Source: Lentilactobacillus sunkii DSM 19904 (GTDB taxonomy: Bacteria > Bacillota > Bacilli > Lactobacillales > Lactobacillaceae). Taken from it: a stretch of DNA of 64,000 bases. The notes below the pieces were generated by a model that was given only the letters and a program-made list of their open reading frames with translations, did not search any database and had not been told where the DNA came from. The position numbers were made by a program, and so were the translations under genes. The DNA lies in NCBI RefSeq assembly GCF_001435575.1, contig NZ_AZEA01000002.1, positions 186,001-250,000 of the forward strand. The letters are read 5' to 3'. Positions 49,426 through 58,348 of this stretch are shown here, piece after piece. Each line of letters opens with the position of its first letter. Within the stretch, counting starts at the first letter, position 1.

Positions 49426-52149
49426 TTATTCTTTAATTGTTGTTGCTTGCCCTTTTCGTTTCCGATATTCAATCCGTCCAAGCTTGATGATTTCCGTGAT
49501 CACCAGCACGATAAATCCGGCAATGGTTGGAACTACCCAGCCATAGAAGAAGTTGATGCTGCCGGTGTGGAAGACGTCCTGCATAAATGGAATGTAGAAC
49601 ATTGCAGCTTGCAGTGCCAGCAAGATGCCGATGATGATAAACGCCATCTTGTTTTCGAAGAAATGCTTCGAAATGATTGGATATGAGTTTCGGATATTGA
49701 ACAGGTAGAAAATCTTACCAAAGATAATGATGTTGACAGCCATGGTACTACCCAGAACGGCCGTCAGGACACCTGAATCGACGAATCGATCGAAGGTAAA
49801 GATACCCAAGGCGGCAATCATAATTGAGACATAGGTAATCTCAAAGACATCCATCTTGCCGAGAATCCCTTTCCTAACATCACGAGGCCCCCGGACCATG
49901 ATTGACTCTTCGGCCGGTTCAAAAATAAACGCGAACTGAATTGTCAGCGCTGAAACCGTGTTAATCCACAGCAATTGAGTCGGGAAAAGTGGTAGTTCCT
50001 GGCCCATGATCATACTAATCAAGACAACCAAACCTTCAGCAAAACTGGTTGGCAGCAAGAATCGAATTGTCTTTTGAATGTTGTCAAAGACGTGTCGGCC
50101 TTCCGCAACCGCCGAAACAATGGTTGTAAAGCTGTCATTAACCAAGACCATATCGGCCGCCTCTTTGGCAACGGCGGTTCCTTTGATCCCCATGGCAATT
50201 CCGATGTTGGCTTGCTTTAAAGCAGCCGCATCGTTAACACCGTCACCGGTCATGGCAACGATCTTGCTGTTAGCTTGTTGAGCTTTGACAATTCGCAGTT
50301 TATTGGCCGGAGTTGTTCTGGCAAAGACGTTATAACGGCCAATATTCTTGACCAACTCTTCATCGGACATTTCATCAACTTCAGGTCCAGTAATCGCATG
50401 AATACTTTCATCCAAATCAAGCTTGCGGGCAATTGCCGAAGCAGTATCCGGATGATCGCCGGTGATCATGTTAACTTTAACGCCCGCACGGCGAAGGCTT
50501 TGAATGGAAGGAATTACTTCTTCACGAGGTGGATCAATGATCCCGACAACCCCGCTCAACTTAATGCCATCAGAAATCTTTTCCTGATCAATTTCATCAA
50601 CGTTGGCCGGGACATCTTTGTATCCCAGAGCAACCACCCGAAGGCCCTGCTCAGTCAGCTCGGCCACTCTGGCATACCAAGTCTTGTCATCAAAGCTTGG
50701 GTCACTTTCCTTTGCCATATCGAAAATGGTTCCGGGAGCGCCCTTGACCATCAATTCATTATGGTCAGTTTCTTTAATCAACCGAGCACTGTATCGGTAG
50801 GCCGAGTCAAATGGCAGCGTATCCAGTTCGTCCACTTCCGGCTCACGACCGATCAGCTTATGGAATAAAGTGGTCAACGCACCATCGGTCGGTTCACCGT
50901 TTAACTGCCATTCGCCGTCAGTCTGAACCAACTCGGCATCAGTGGTTGTTCCGGCAATATCAACCAAATCACGGAAATGTTGATCATTCTTCCAGTCATA
51001 TTTCTGACCATCCAACAGCACATCACCGTCAACGCCTTTGTCGTTGTTAACAAAGCCAATTCCAGTAACTTCATAATGATGTTCAGCCGTAATTACGTCG
51101 GTAACCGTCATTTCATTTTTCGTCAAAGTACCGGTCTTATCTGTATCGACAATATCCACGGCACCAAGGGTTTCAACGGCCGGAAGAGTTTTGACAATCG
51201 CACCCTTTTTAGTCATTACCTGAACACCACGAGCCAGGACAACCGAAGTTGATGCCGGCAGCCCTTCAGGAATTGAACCCACAACCATTGTGATAATCGC
51301 AATCGTCAGGGTTGGTAAACTATAAATTTTAGTGTACAGTCCAAGAACAAACAACAGGACCGCGATTGCCACAATAAAGAGTGACAGGTTCACGCCTAAC
51401 TTGTTCAGATTTTTCATCAACGGTGTGACCTGAGACTTAACCTCGGCAACACTCTGCTGAATCTGACCGATTTGGGTATCTTTCCCAGTTGCAATCACAA
51501 TTCCGACACCGGATCCTTGAGTAACCGCGGTTGACGCAAATGCCATATTTGAACGCTCTGCCAACGGCACCGAATCCTTATTAATCGGATCTTCGGTCTT
51601 TTCAACGGAATTGCTTTCACCAGTTAACGTTGATTCCTGTGCCCGCATGTTATCGGCGGAAATTAATCTTAAGTCGGCAGGAACTGCATCCCCGGCTTCC
51701 AAATTAACCAGATCACCCACAACCAATTCCCGTGCCGGCACTTCAATCTTGTGCCCCTCACGAATCACATAGTTCTGGCTGACCAGCAGCTCTTTAATCT
51801 TACTTAACGCATTGTCAGCCTGCATTTCCTGGAAAAATCCAATAAATGCGTTGGCAATAATAACGATCCCAATAACCGCTGAGTCTGAATAATGGTGCAT
51901 AAACAGTGTGATGACGGCAGCAGCAATCAAAATGTAAATGATGCTGTTGTTAAATTGAAGTAAAAACTGCAGCAGCTTGCTCTTCTTCTTGGCCGTTAAT
52001 TCATTGTAGCCATCCCGAGCCAACCGCTTACCTGCCTCTTGTTCAGTTATACCGTCTTCCGCGTCGGTCTGATACTTCTTAACCAACTCGTCCGTGCTGT
52101 TCTGCCACAACTTTTGATCGGGAGGAACCTCGTTCATATTGTCTGCCAT
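49426..52149 (-). CDS. P-type cation-transporting ATPase (P2-like)
   Basis: A 907-residue pump. N-terminal cation-ATPase domain, actuator TLTGES, membrane motif IPEGLPAS in M4, phosphorylation site DKTGTLTKNE, hinge MITGDHPDTASAIA and MTGDGVNDAAALKQANIG are all visible. The residue pair before DKTGT is DT rather than the usual CS. In M6, where SERCA-type calcium pumps have N-x-x-x-D-G-x-P-A, this protein reads WINTVSALTIQFAFIFEPAEE, without the Asp. The ion is therefore uncertain and calcium is doubtful. AAAGGTGA precedes ATG 52149. Monocistronic. Confidence 0.9.
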   Translation of the reverse strand: MADNMNEVPPDQKLWQNSTDELVKKYQTDAEDGITEQEAGKRLARDGYNELTAKKKSKLLQFLLQFNNSIIYILIAAAVITLFMHHYSDSAVIGIVIIANAFIGFFQEMQADNALSKIKELLVSQNYVIREGHKIEVPARELVVGDLVNLEAGDAVPADLRLISADNMRAQESTLTGESNSVEKTEDPINKDSVPLAERSNMAFASTAVTQGSGVGIVIATGKDTQIGQIQQSVAEVKSQVTPLMKNLNKLGVNLSLFIVAIAVLLFVLGLYTKIYSLPTLTIAIITMVVGSIPEGLPASTSVVLARGVQVMTKKGAIVKTLPAVETLGAVDIVDTDKTGTLTKNEMTVTDVITAEHHYEVTGIGFVNNDKGVDGDVLLDGQKYDWKNDQHFRDLVDIAGTTTDAELVQTDGEWQLNGEPTDGALTTLFHKLIGREPEVDELDTLPFDSAYRYSARLIKETDHNELMVKGAPGTIFDMAKESDPSFDDKTWYARVAELTEQGLRVVALGYKDVPANVDEIDQEKISDGIKLSGVVGIIDPPREEVIPSIQSLRRAGVKVNMITGDHPDTASAIARKLDLDESIHAITGPEVDEMSDEELVKNIGRYNVFARTTPANKLRIVKAQQANSKIVAMTGDGVNDAAALKQANIGIAMGIKGTAVAKEAADMVLVNDSFTTIVSAVAEGRHVFDNIQKTIRFLLPTSFAEGLVVLISMIMGQELPLFPTQLLWINTVSALTIQFAFIFEPAEESIMVRGPRDVRKGILGKMDVFEITYVSIMIAALGIFTFDRFVDSGVLTAVLGSTMAVNIIIFGKIFYLFNIRNSYPIISKHFFENKMAFIIIGILLALQAAMFYIPFMQDVFHTGSINFFYGWVVPTIAGFIVLVITEIIKLGRIEYRKRKGQATTIKE

Positions 52150-52262
52150 TTAATGTATCACCTTTCCTTTTATAAAAATAAGATTGTTGTTAAGAGTATT
52201 ATAATATATCCCACACCCTTTTTGGTAAATAAAAATCTTTCAGTCAATAATTTAATATTTGC

Positions 52263-52292
52263 AACAAAAAACAGCCGATGCCATCAGCTGTT
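52263..52292 (-). terminator. Terminator of the 52302 gene
   Basis: AACAGCTGATG pairs with CATCGGCTGTT on the minus strand, then TTTTTTGTTGC. Compact, canonical layout. Confidence 0.8.
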
Positions 52293-52301
52293 CATTCGAC
52301 T

Positions 52302-53066
52302 CTATTCTTTGACAACGGTCCATTCGTTAATTGACTTGCCGGAATCATCCTTCAAGACCAGCCAGCTGTTGGTACCGCCAAAATACAGGAACAGTCCAAC
52401 CTCATTAACCGACTTCAAAACGATATCCTCAGTGGTCGTAAAATCATCAAAGCTATCAGCATGTTCAGCACGTAAGCGTTCCGCAAATCGGGCTGAAAAG
52501 CCAAGCGAGCCGTCTTTATTAAGCTCAGGATCAGGCTTCATGACTGCTCCTGCTTTAATCAACATCTCATTACGTTTCTGCCAATAAACTGTGGCTTTGG
52601 CACCGTCATGATCAACATGAAATGGAATCTGACTAACCTGCTTCGTAAATCGGTGACGGGGCTTGCCCTTAAACTTCTTCTTCGGCATGAATATGGATCT
52701 GAACCCGAGGCCATTTAAGACAGTTAAGATTAAATCCCGAAACTTCTCAACCGTTGGCCTCTGACTGCCAGGAAGCTTGATATTCTCCAGTTGATCAGCT
52801 TTAGTCATTCCCTGTTCCAGCGCATATTCAGAAAAGCTCTTCGCCAGGTAATCAGTTTCCAAGTCCCATGCTGGTTCAATGACAATCACCCCGTCGAACT
52901 TCTTGTCAACCGGTTCATCTTGGACACTGACCAATTTGCCGTTCTTCAAATACAGGTTGACTGTGCCAGGATTCGACAAATTCTCGCTGGTAATCAAAAT
53001 TTTACCTTGGCCCTTCGGTAACTCGATGACTGTAGAGCTTTCGTTGATTTCAACATTTAACTTCAT
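52302..53066 (-). CDS. Hypothetical protein
   Basis: A 254-residue soluble protein of mixed structure. The N-terminal beta region (MKLNVEINESSTVIELPKGQGKILITSENLSNPGTVNLYLKNGKLVSV) is followed by a helical part (ENIKLPGSQRPTVEKFRDLILTVLNGLGF), a basic segment (MPKKKFKGKPRHRFTKQ) and a C-terminal part (KATVYWQKRNEMLIKAGAVM, FGGTNSWLVLKDDSGKSINEW). No family is recognised. GGGAGGG lies before ATG 53066. It has its own terminator. Confidence 0.65.
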   Translation of the reverse strand: MKLNVEINESSTVIELPKGQGKILITSENLSNPGTVNLYLKNGKLVSVQDEPVDKKFDGVIVIEPAWDLETDYLAKSFSEYALEQGMTKADQLENIKLPGSQRPTVEKFRDLILTVLNGLGFRSIFMPKKKFKGKPRHRFTKQVSQIPFHVDHDGAKATVYWQKRNEMLIKAGAVMKPDPELNKDGSLGFSARFAERLRAEHADSFDDFTTTEDIVLKSVNEVGLFLYFGGTNSWLVLKDDSGKSINEWTVVKE

Positions 53067-53185
53067 TTGACGCCCTCCCCAACAACCTTTTTAATCAAAT
53101 TCATCATACCATTAATACAAAAAAATAAGCTCATCACCCTCATTTTCGGGCAATGAACCTATTTTCAATCGAAGAAGAAAGTTTG

Positions 53186-55585
53186 TTATTCAGTTGTTAC
53201 CTTGTTAGTCAGATTACCAGACCATTTCCAATTTTTAACTTCTGGAATATCGGTTCCGTTTTCGCGGATGTAATCGTGGTGCTTTTGAAGCATTTGATCC
53301 ATCTTGGCCACAAAGTCATCGGCCTCATCAGCAAATTTGGTTCTGCCAATCGCATCCTTAGCCAAATGGTAACGGTCAAGTTCGTTCAAGACCCGCATAT
53401 CAAATGGTGTGGTAATATCACCGTTCTCACGGTAACCGTGGAAGCTGATGTTGTGATTGTGCCGGTTATATACCAAGCCACGGAAGGTATTTTCAAAGCC
53501 GTGGAATGCAAAGATAACTGGTTTATCAGTGGTAAAGTACTTGTCAAATTCAGCTTGAGTTAAGCCGCGACTGTCCTGATCTTCGTTGCTTGGACGTAAT
53601 CTCAAGATGTCGATAACGTTGATAAAGCGAACTTTCAGCTGTGGGAATGTTTCATGAAGCATATCAATGGCAGCTAAACTTTCCATTGTGGCTTCAGTTC
53701 CGGCAGTGGCAAAGATAATGTCAGGGTCGCCTTCGTCATTTGATGCCCAAGGAATGATGCCTAAGCCGTCGTTAACCAGCTTGGTAGCTTCATCCATTGA
53801 GAACCATTGTGGGCGTGGATGCTTGGAAGCAACGATCAAGTTGATCTTCTCACGGGTTTGTAATGCTGTATTCATAACAGCCAACAATGAATTGGCATCG
53901 GCTGGAACGTACTCATTTACAAGTTCATGACCTTTTTCAGCCAAATGACCAAGCATTCCTGGATCTTGATGGGTATAACCATTGTGATCTTGCTGGAAAG
54001 CGTGGGAAACGTTCATGATGTTCAATGAAGGATAATCATGACGCCATGACTGTTCGTTGGCCTTTCTGAGCCACTTGTAGTGCTGAGTGAGCATTGAATC
54101 AATAACCCGGGTAAATGCTTCATATGAAGCAAAGAATCCGTGACGACCGCTTAATACGTATCCTTCAAGCCAGCCTTCAGCTTGGTGTTCTGAAAGCTGT
54201 GAGTCAATAACCCGGCCTTCAGGAGCCATGTTTTCGTCATTAGGGCTCTTGATTGGTTCTTCCCATTGACGTTTACCGTAATCAAGCATTGAGAAGAACT
54301 TGTTGGATTTGGTTTCGTCTGGGCCAAATGCTCTGAATGACTTGCCGTTGCGCTTCATAATTTCGGTGTAGAAGTTGGATAATACTTCAGTATCTTGCGC
54401 TTCCTTGTCACCTGGCTTGTCAATCTTCAAGGCATAGTCTGCTGGATCAGGCATATCCAACTTTTTGGGGTTGATACCGCCGTTGACGATTGGGTTCATC
54501 GCCATGCGTTGATCGCCTTCAGGAGTGGTTGCTTTGATTTCTGCCTTAACAGAACCATTGCTGTTAAATAGTTTTTCAGGTTCATATGATTTGAGCCAGT
54601 TAATGAGTAAATCTTTATGTTCCATTTGACCGGCACTGACAGGAATCGGTACTTGGTGAGCTCGGAACGAGCCGGCGATTGGATTGCCATCAAGGTCAAA
54701 CTTGGGACCTGTCCAACCCTTTGGTGAGCGAAGAACCAGCATTGGCCAGTGTGGTAAAGTGTCGTCATTGTTGTCACGGGCGTTCTTTTGAATGCTCTTG
54801 ATTTCAGTGATAATTGCATCCATTGTCTTGGCCATTGTCTGATGAACTCGAGCATAATCTTCAGGATCGCCTTTGGTCTCAACAAAGTATGGCTCCCAGC
54901 CCATGCCTTCAAAGTACTTGGTCAAGTCGGCATCGCTCATCCGGGACAGAATGGTTGGATTGGAAATCTTGAATCCGTTCAGGTTCAACATTGGCAGGAT
55001 GGCACCGTCATGGATCGGGTTGATAAATTTGTTGGAGAACCATGATGCAGCTAATGGGCCGGTTTCGGCTTCACCATCACCAATTTCAACTGCGGCAATA
55101 ACGTCGGGGTTGTCTAAAATTGCTCCGGTACCGTGGGCGATGGAGTAACCCAACTCGCCGCCTTCATGCATTGAACCTGGTGTTTCTGGAGCCGCATGAG
55201 AAGCAACGCCACCTGGGAACGAGAATTGTTTGAACAGTCTTTGAAGACCAGTTTCATTCTGGGCAATCTTTGGATAAATTTCACTGTAACTGCCGTCAAG
55301 ATATGAATTGGAAACCATGACCTGACCACCGTGACCGGAACCTTCGATGTAAAACATGTTCAAATTATATTTTTTAATAACCCGATTTAAGTGGGCATAC
55401 ATAAAGTTCTGTGAAGCAATCGTGCCCCAATGGCCAATCGGCTTGATTTTAACGTCGTCAGCGGTCAAATCACGTTTGAGCAACGGATTGTCTCGCAGGA
55501 ACAATTGTCCAACGGATAAGTAGTTGGCAGCTTTCCAGTACATGTTGACTTTTTGCAGGTATTCATCGGAATCGAAGTTCGTCAT
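53186..55585 (-). CDS. xfp: Xylulose-5-P/fructose-6-P phosphoketolase
   Basis: A 799-residue thiamine-diphosphate enzyme that splits xylulose-5-phosphate (and often fructose-6-phosphate) with phosphate into acetyl phosphate plus glyceraldehyde-3-P or erythrose-4-P. It is the core step of heterolactic and pentose fermentation. Signatures: [76 protein letters not shown] (ThDP/Mg site) and [12 protein letters not shown]. Full length for the family (about 790-825). AGGAGG lies 7 bases before ATG 55585. It connects directly with the arabinosidase islands, whose arabinose ends up as xylulose-5-P. Monocistronic with a distinct palindrome in its leader. Confidence 0.96.
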   Translation of the reverse strand: MTNFDSDEYLQKVNMYWKAANYLSVGQLFLRDNPLLKRDLTADDVKIKPIGHWGTIASQNFMYAHLNRVIKKYNLNMFYIEGSGHGGQVMVSNSYLDGSYSEIYPKIAQNETGLQRLFKQFSFPGGVASHAAPETPGSMHEGGELGYSIAHGTGAILDNPDVIAAVEIGDGEAETGPLAASWFSNKFINPIHDGAILPMLNLNGFKISNPTILSRMSDADLTKYFEGMGWEPYFVETKGDPEDYARVHQTMAKTMDAIITEIKSIQKNARDNNDDTLPHWPMLVLRSPKGWTGPKFDLDGNPIAGSFRAHQVPIPVSAGQMEHKDLLINWLKSYEPEKLFNSNGSVKAEIKATTPEGDQRMAMNPIVNGGINPKKLDMPDPADYALKIDKPGDKEAQDTEVLSNFYTEIMKRNGKSFRAFGPDETKSNKFFSMLDYGKRQWEEPIKSPNDENMAPEGRVIDSQLSEHQAEGWLEGYVLSGRHGFFASYEAFTRVIDSMLTQHYKWLRKANEQSWRHDYPSLNIMNVSHAFQQDHNGYTHQDPGMLGHLAEKGHELVNEYVPADANSLLAVMNTALQTREKINLIVASKHPRPQWFSMDEATKLVNDGLGIIPWASNDEGDPDIIFATAGTEATMESLAAIDMLHETFPQLKVRFINVIDILRLRPSNEDQDSRGLTQAEFDKYFTTDKPVIFAFHGFENTFRGLVYNRHNHNISFHGYRENGDITTPFDMRVLNELDRYHLAKDAIGRTKFADEADDFVAKMDQMLQKHHDYIRENGTDIPEVKNWKWSGNLTNKVTTE

Positions 55586-55633
55586 ATTAGTAACCTCCTG
55601 AATTTAACAGTAACGTTATTACCAATTTGATTA

Positions 55634-55692
55634 TTGGACCGGTCCAAATCAAATTACAAGTTTATTGTATGCCTGCATGACTGATAATTCAA
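55634..55692 (-). promoter_or_regulatory. xfp promoter with palindromic operator
   Basis: Minus-strand -35 TTGAAT (plus 55687-55692), 17-base spacer and -10 TACAAT (plus 55664-55669). Downstream, in the untranslated leader, lies the perfect 14-bp palindrome TTGGACCGGTCCAA (55634-55647), a candidate repressor roadblock. It does not resemble a cre site. Confidence 0.75.
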
Positions 55693-55776
55693 TGGTTTAA
55701 GCATTGTGATATTTTATTTTGATATAGACAGAATTTATATTAAAATCATTTTGTATAAATGGTTCATTAATAAATG

Positions 55777-55802
55777 CCCCCATCATCTTTCTTGATGGGA
55801 GC
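55777..55802 (-). terminator. Weak hairpin after small ORF
   Basis: CCCATCA (55779-55785) pairs with TGATGGG (55793-55799). On the minus strand it follows the 27-codon ORF and could end the metallophosphoesterase transcript, but only a broken T run follows. Confidence 0.45.
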
Positions 55803-55808
55803 TTTGTG

Positions 55809-55892
55809 CTAATAATGTTTTGACCGGTGAACGTGGAGATACTTTGCTAGAAAATAAGCCAGGTCACAATACAAGGTTTCAATTTCTTTCAT
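55809..55892 (-). CDS. 27-residue small protein
   Basis: The minus-strand frame ATG 55892 to TAG 55809 encodes MKEIETLYCDLAYFLAKYLH followed by VHRSKHY. The ribosome binding site GGAGG is formed by the last codons of the upstream metallophosphoesterase gene, 7 bases before the ATG. Only 2 bases separate that gene's TGA from this start, so translation is probably coupled. It has an amphipathic or weakly hydrophobic helix with a basic end and one Cys. Function unknown. The spacing and binding site argue for real translation. Confidence 0.6.
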   Translation of the reverse strand: MKEIETLYCDLAYFLAKYLHVHRSKHY

Positions 55893-55894
55893 CG

Positions 55895-56743
55895 TCAGTC
55901 CTCCAATACATACATGACGCGTTTCAGTTCATTCAATGCATCCCCGGGATTCTGCCACTGAAAATCATAGCCCAGCGATAGGTTTCGGTAGCGAATACCG
56001 CTTTCCAGCACGCTGTTAGGCATGTGTGAATGGCCGCTTAACGACAAGCTGACATGGTTGTGCTCGAAAATTTGTCGATAACGGTCACTGCCTAACTGAT
56101 ACATAAAACGATCGTAAAATGGGATTGGCATCTGGCGGGCCAACTTCTTAGTTGGCAGCATGTGACTTGCCACCAGCAACTTCTTGCCGACGACATTCAT
56201 CTGATTGATTTGGTGCTGCCAGTCAAAAATCTGTTGAGTTACCCAAAGCCGATCACGACGATAGCTGATTTGATTGCCATTAATATACATTTGGTCAGGC
56301 CAAACATGCTTGGCGACAAAATTGTCAGCGTAACGCGATCCTTTAGCTTCCGAAAAGCCGTTTGCGAATGTGTAATCATACCAGCCGTTGATGCCGGTGA
56401 TTACCCAATGATCGGTTTCAATTGGATGCTTGGTCAACGACATCGGCAGGTTATCCAGGTCATGGTAGGCATTTCTTGAAGCCTGCTGGATCTCATGCAC
56501 GGTCTTTTCGCGTGGATGATCAACATATAAGTCATGATTACCAACCAGCGTGTAAAACGGAATTGAAATATTGTCTTCCAGCCGTTCATAAAACAGCAGA
56601 TTCCGCTGGAGACCATTTGCCGAATCACCCATAATCACTAATTGGTCTAATCGTTCATCCTTGATCAGCTGCTGCAGAACAGTCACGAAATCATATTGGC
56701 GGTTAAAGTCCGTATGTAAATCCGACACAAATCCGATGCGCAT
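55895..56743 (-). CDS. Metallophosphoesterase
   Basis: A 282-residue calcineurin-like phosphoesterase. All metal motifs are present: FVSDLHTDF (DxH), VIMGDSANG (GD), TLVGNHDLY (GNHD), LLVASHMLP (H) and LSGHSHMPN (GHSH). The substrate (nucleotide, phosphodiester or protein phosphate) is not evident. GAAGG lies 6 bases before ATG 56743. Followed by the 27-codon ORF. Confidence 0.88.
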   Translation of the reverse strand: MRIGFVSDLHTDFNRQYDFVTVLQQLIKDERLDQLVIMGDSANGLQRNLLFYERLEDNISIPFYTLVGNHDLYVDHPREKTVHEIQQASRNAYHDLDNLPMSLTKHPIETDHWVITGINGWYDYTFANGFSEAKGSRYADNFVAKHVWPDQMYINGNQISYRRDRLWVTQQIFDWQHQINQMNVVGKKLLVASHMLPTKKLARQMPIPFYDRFMYQLGSDRYRQIFEHNHVSLSLSGHSHMPNSVLESGIRYRNLSLGYDFQWQNPGDALNELKRVMYVLED

Positions 56744-56855
56744 GGTTAGCCTTCTTCCAAATATTATATTATTTTCTTTTATTGTATCTCACAGAGTCAT
56801 TTCATCGACAATATCTGATCATCTTAAAAAATTCATTATTAATAAATCATCTATC

Positions 56856-56930
56856 ACTAATTTACGTAATTAGTAATCAGACACAAATCAAAAATAGATT
56901 GATTCATTTGATTATATCATTTATGATATA
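56856..56930 (+). promoter_or_regulatory. Operator palindromes of the toxin-antitoxin operon
   Basis: TATATCAT and ATGATATA (56913-56930) form an 8-bp-arm inverted repeat 24 bases before the toxin start, a typical place for antitoxin autorepression. A second near-palindrome, ACTAATT...AATTAGT, lies at 56856-56874. The rest of the gap from 56744 is AT-rich with nothing further recognised. Confidence 0.65.
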
Positions 56931-56953
56931 GACAGATGGTAGAGGTAAACAAA

Positions 56954-57310
56954 ATGAAGTTTCACTACTATGATTATAAAGAGTTCCGGAAGTTCCTTGA
57001 TAACCTTTCTGAAGAAGATATGTCAATTATCCTTTCAAAAATCAGAATGGCTGAAAGGATTGGTATTGTTTCAGCTATGAAATATCAGTTCATCAAAAAA
57101 CTGGAACCAAATTTGTATGAAATTAGAATTTATTTATCACATGATATCAGTAGATCCATCTACTTCAAGTCCGTGGAAGGGAACTACGTAATCAGCAATT
57201 CATTTATCAAGAAGACTCAAAAGACACCTCAATCTGAGCTAAAGAAAGCTCGCCATCGCAGGAGGAAATTTAATGACAGAAACAGAGAACCTAATCAAAG
57301 ATCTCAGTAA
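56954..57310 (+). CDS. higB: RelE/HigB-type toxin (Gp49-like)
   Basis: A 118-residue basic protein of the phage Gp49-like/HigB group. The central region KYQFIKKLEPNLYEIRIYLSHDISRSIYFKSVEGNYVISNSFIKKTQKTP follows the RelE-fold pattern (leucine-rich helices, then LYEIR and R-I-x-Y-F strands, then HxFxKKxxKTP-like, here NSFIKKTQKTP). Such toxins are ribosome-dependent mRNA interferases. AGAGG lies 8 bases before ATG 56954; the in-frame ATG six codons upstream has no site. Its 3' end overlaps the antitoxin gene by 38 bases, the toxin-first order typical of HigBA. Confidence 0.87.
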   Translation: MKFHYYDYKEFRKFLDNLSEEDMSIILSKIRMAERIGIVSAMKYQFIKKLEPNLYEIRIYLSHDISRSIYFKSVEGNYVISNSFIKKTQKTPQSELKKARHRRRKFNDRNREPNQRSQ

Positions 57311-57548
57311 AACTCATCCTGGATTAAAGGAAAAAATTGCTGTCCACGATGAACAATTCAACTATGCAATGGCGATCATTGATTTGAGAAAAGAATCCGG
57401 ATTAACTCAACAGCAGCTTGCCGATAAGATTGGCGTTCCACAGCCGACTGTTGCCCGTTGGGAAGCCGGAAATGGCAATATCACCATAAAAAACTTGGAA
57501 AAGATTGGCCGTGCAGTTCATAAAAGGCTAGTCATATCATTCGAATAA
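57273..57548 (+). CDS. higA: XRE-family antitoxin (HigA-like)
   Basis: 91 residues with a clear XRE helix-turn-helix: IDLRKESGLTQQQLADKIGVPQPTVARWEAGNGNITIKNLEKIGRAV. The N-terminal 40 residues would wrap the toxin. AGGAGG precedes ATG 57273. Overlap with the toxin frame suggests coupled translation. Likely autorepresses through the TATATCAT palindrome upstream. Confidence 0.9.
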   Translation: MTETENLIKDLSKTHPGLKEKIAVHDEQFNYAMAIIDLRKESGLTQQQLADKIGVPQPTVARWEAGNGNITIKNLEKIGRAVHKRLVISFE

Positions 57549-57559
57549 TCATTAAAATC

Positions 57560-57605
57560 AAAACCGGAAAATCACGACTTTAATCGTGACTTCCCGGTTT
57601 TCTTG
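57560..57605. terminator. Two-part hairpin terminator
   Basis: AAAACCGG (57560-57567) pairs with CCGGTTTT (57594-57601), with TCACGA/TCGTGA inside. It serves the toxin-antitoxin operon and probably the convergent CPBP gene. Confidence 0.8.
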
Positions 57606-57606
57606 T

Positions 57607-58212
57607 CTACAGATAGAACATTAAAAAGACTGTGCTGGCAACATTTGAACAACCGTGAATGATCCAACTTGGGAGGATTGACCCACCGGCTAATTGTTCG
57701 TTGATGTAACCCATCAAATATCCAACGAGACCAGTGAAGATAAATACGCCGAGAATGGTGAAGATACCTGAGGAACTTACGATTCCAAATACATGAATCG
57801 TGGCGAAACAGGCTGCCTGTGCTAAATTCCCCACCAAGAATCCAAAGTAGCTGATCAACCGTTTACCAAGGAACCCCCGAAACAGAATCTCTTCAGCCAA
57901 GGCGGTTTGAATAAACGCATAAAACAGCATCGCAATCATGGCGGCTGGAGTTGCTTTGGCAAACTGAGTGTTGGCAAGGTTCTTAGTGCCTGTCACAAAT
58001 ATGATCAACAAAAGCCCAAGGGCAACTAAAACCGCAAACACAATAACCCCCATCCCCCAGATTTTTGATCGATCTCCAACAACTTTTTTGAGTCCGATCC
58101 ACTGGAAAAAGGACACCTTTTTGTCAGTGAATAACCACCAAATGAGAGGGAATAATGAAAATAAGATCAATTGCAGAAATGAAGTCATTATTTCGTTTAA
58201 TAAAACGATCAT
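57607..58212 (-). CDS. CPBP-family intramembrane metalloprotease
   Basis: A 201-residue membrane protein with about six to seven hydrophobic segments. Motif 1 is ALAEEILFRGFLGKRL (EExxxR, Glu107/108, Arg112), motif 2 is CFATIHVFG with its His, and motif 3 is SWIIHGCSNVAS. This is the Abi/Rce1-type protease family, which in lactobacilli often serves bacteriocin immunity or membrane-protein processing. No bacteriocin gene is visible nearby. GGGGG lies before ATG 58212. Confidence 0.87.
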   Translation of the reverse strand: MIVLLNEIMTSFLQLILFSLFPLIWWLFTDKKVSFFQWIGLKKVVGDRSKIWGMGVIVFAVLVALGLLLIIFVTGTKNLANTQFAKATPAAMIAMLFYAFIQTALAEEILFRGFLGKRLISYFGFLVGNLAQAACFATIHVFGIVSSSGIFTILGVFIFTGLVGYLMGYINEQLAGGSILPSWIIHGCSNVASTVFLMFYL

Positions 58213-58295
58213 AAAAAGCCCCCTTTATTTGAATCAAATGATTATGTTTAGTCCATTGTATCAGGGTTTGAGAGCATCTGACCATATTCAGGTAT

Positions 58296-58327
58296 CAAAA
58301 AAGCCTATCGACCAGGCCGACAGGCTT
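58296..58327 (-). terminator. Terminator of the lysine operon
   Basis: AAGCCTGTCG pairs with CGATAGGCTT on the minus strand, followed by TTTTTTGATA. It lies 22 bases after asd. Confidence 0.85.
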
Positions 58328-58348
58328 ACAAACAATATTTATTTAATA

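Noticed and set aside
50275-50868. Long plus-strand frame (197 codons) opposite the P-type ATPase
   Set aside because: Antisense shadow of strongly conserved ATPase domains; composition is not protein-like.
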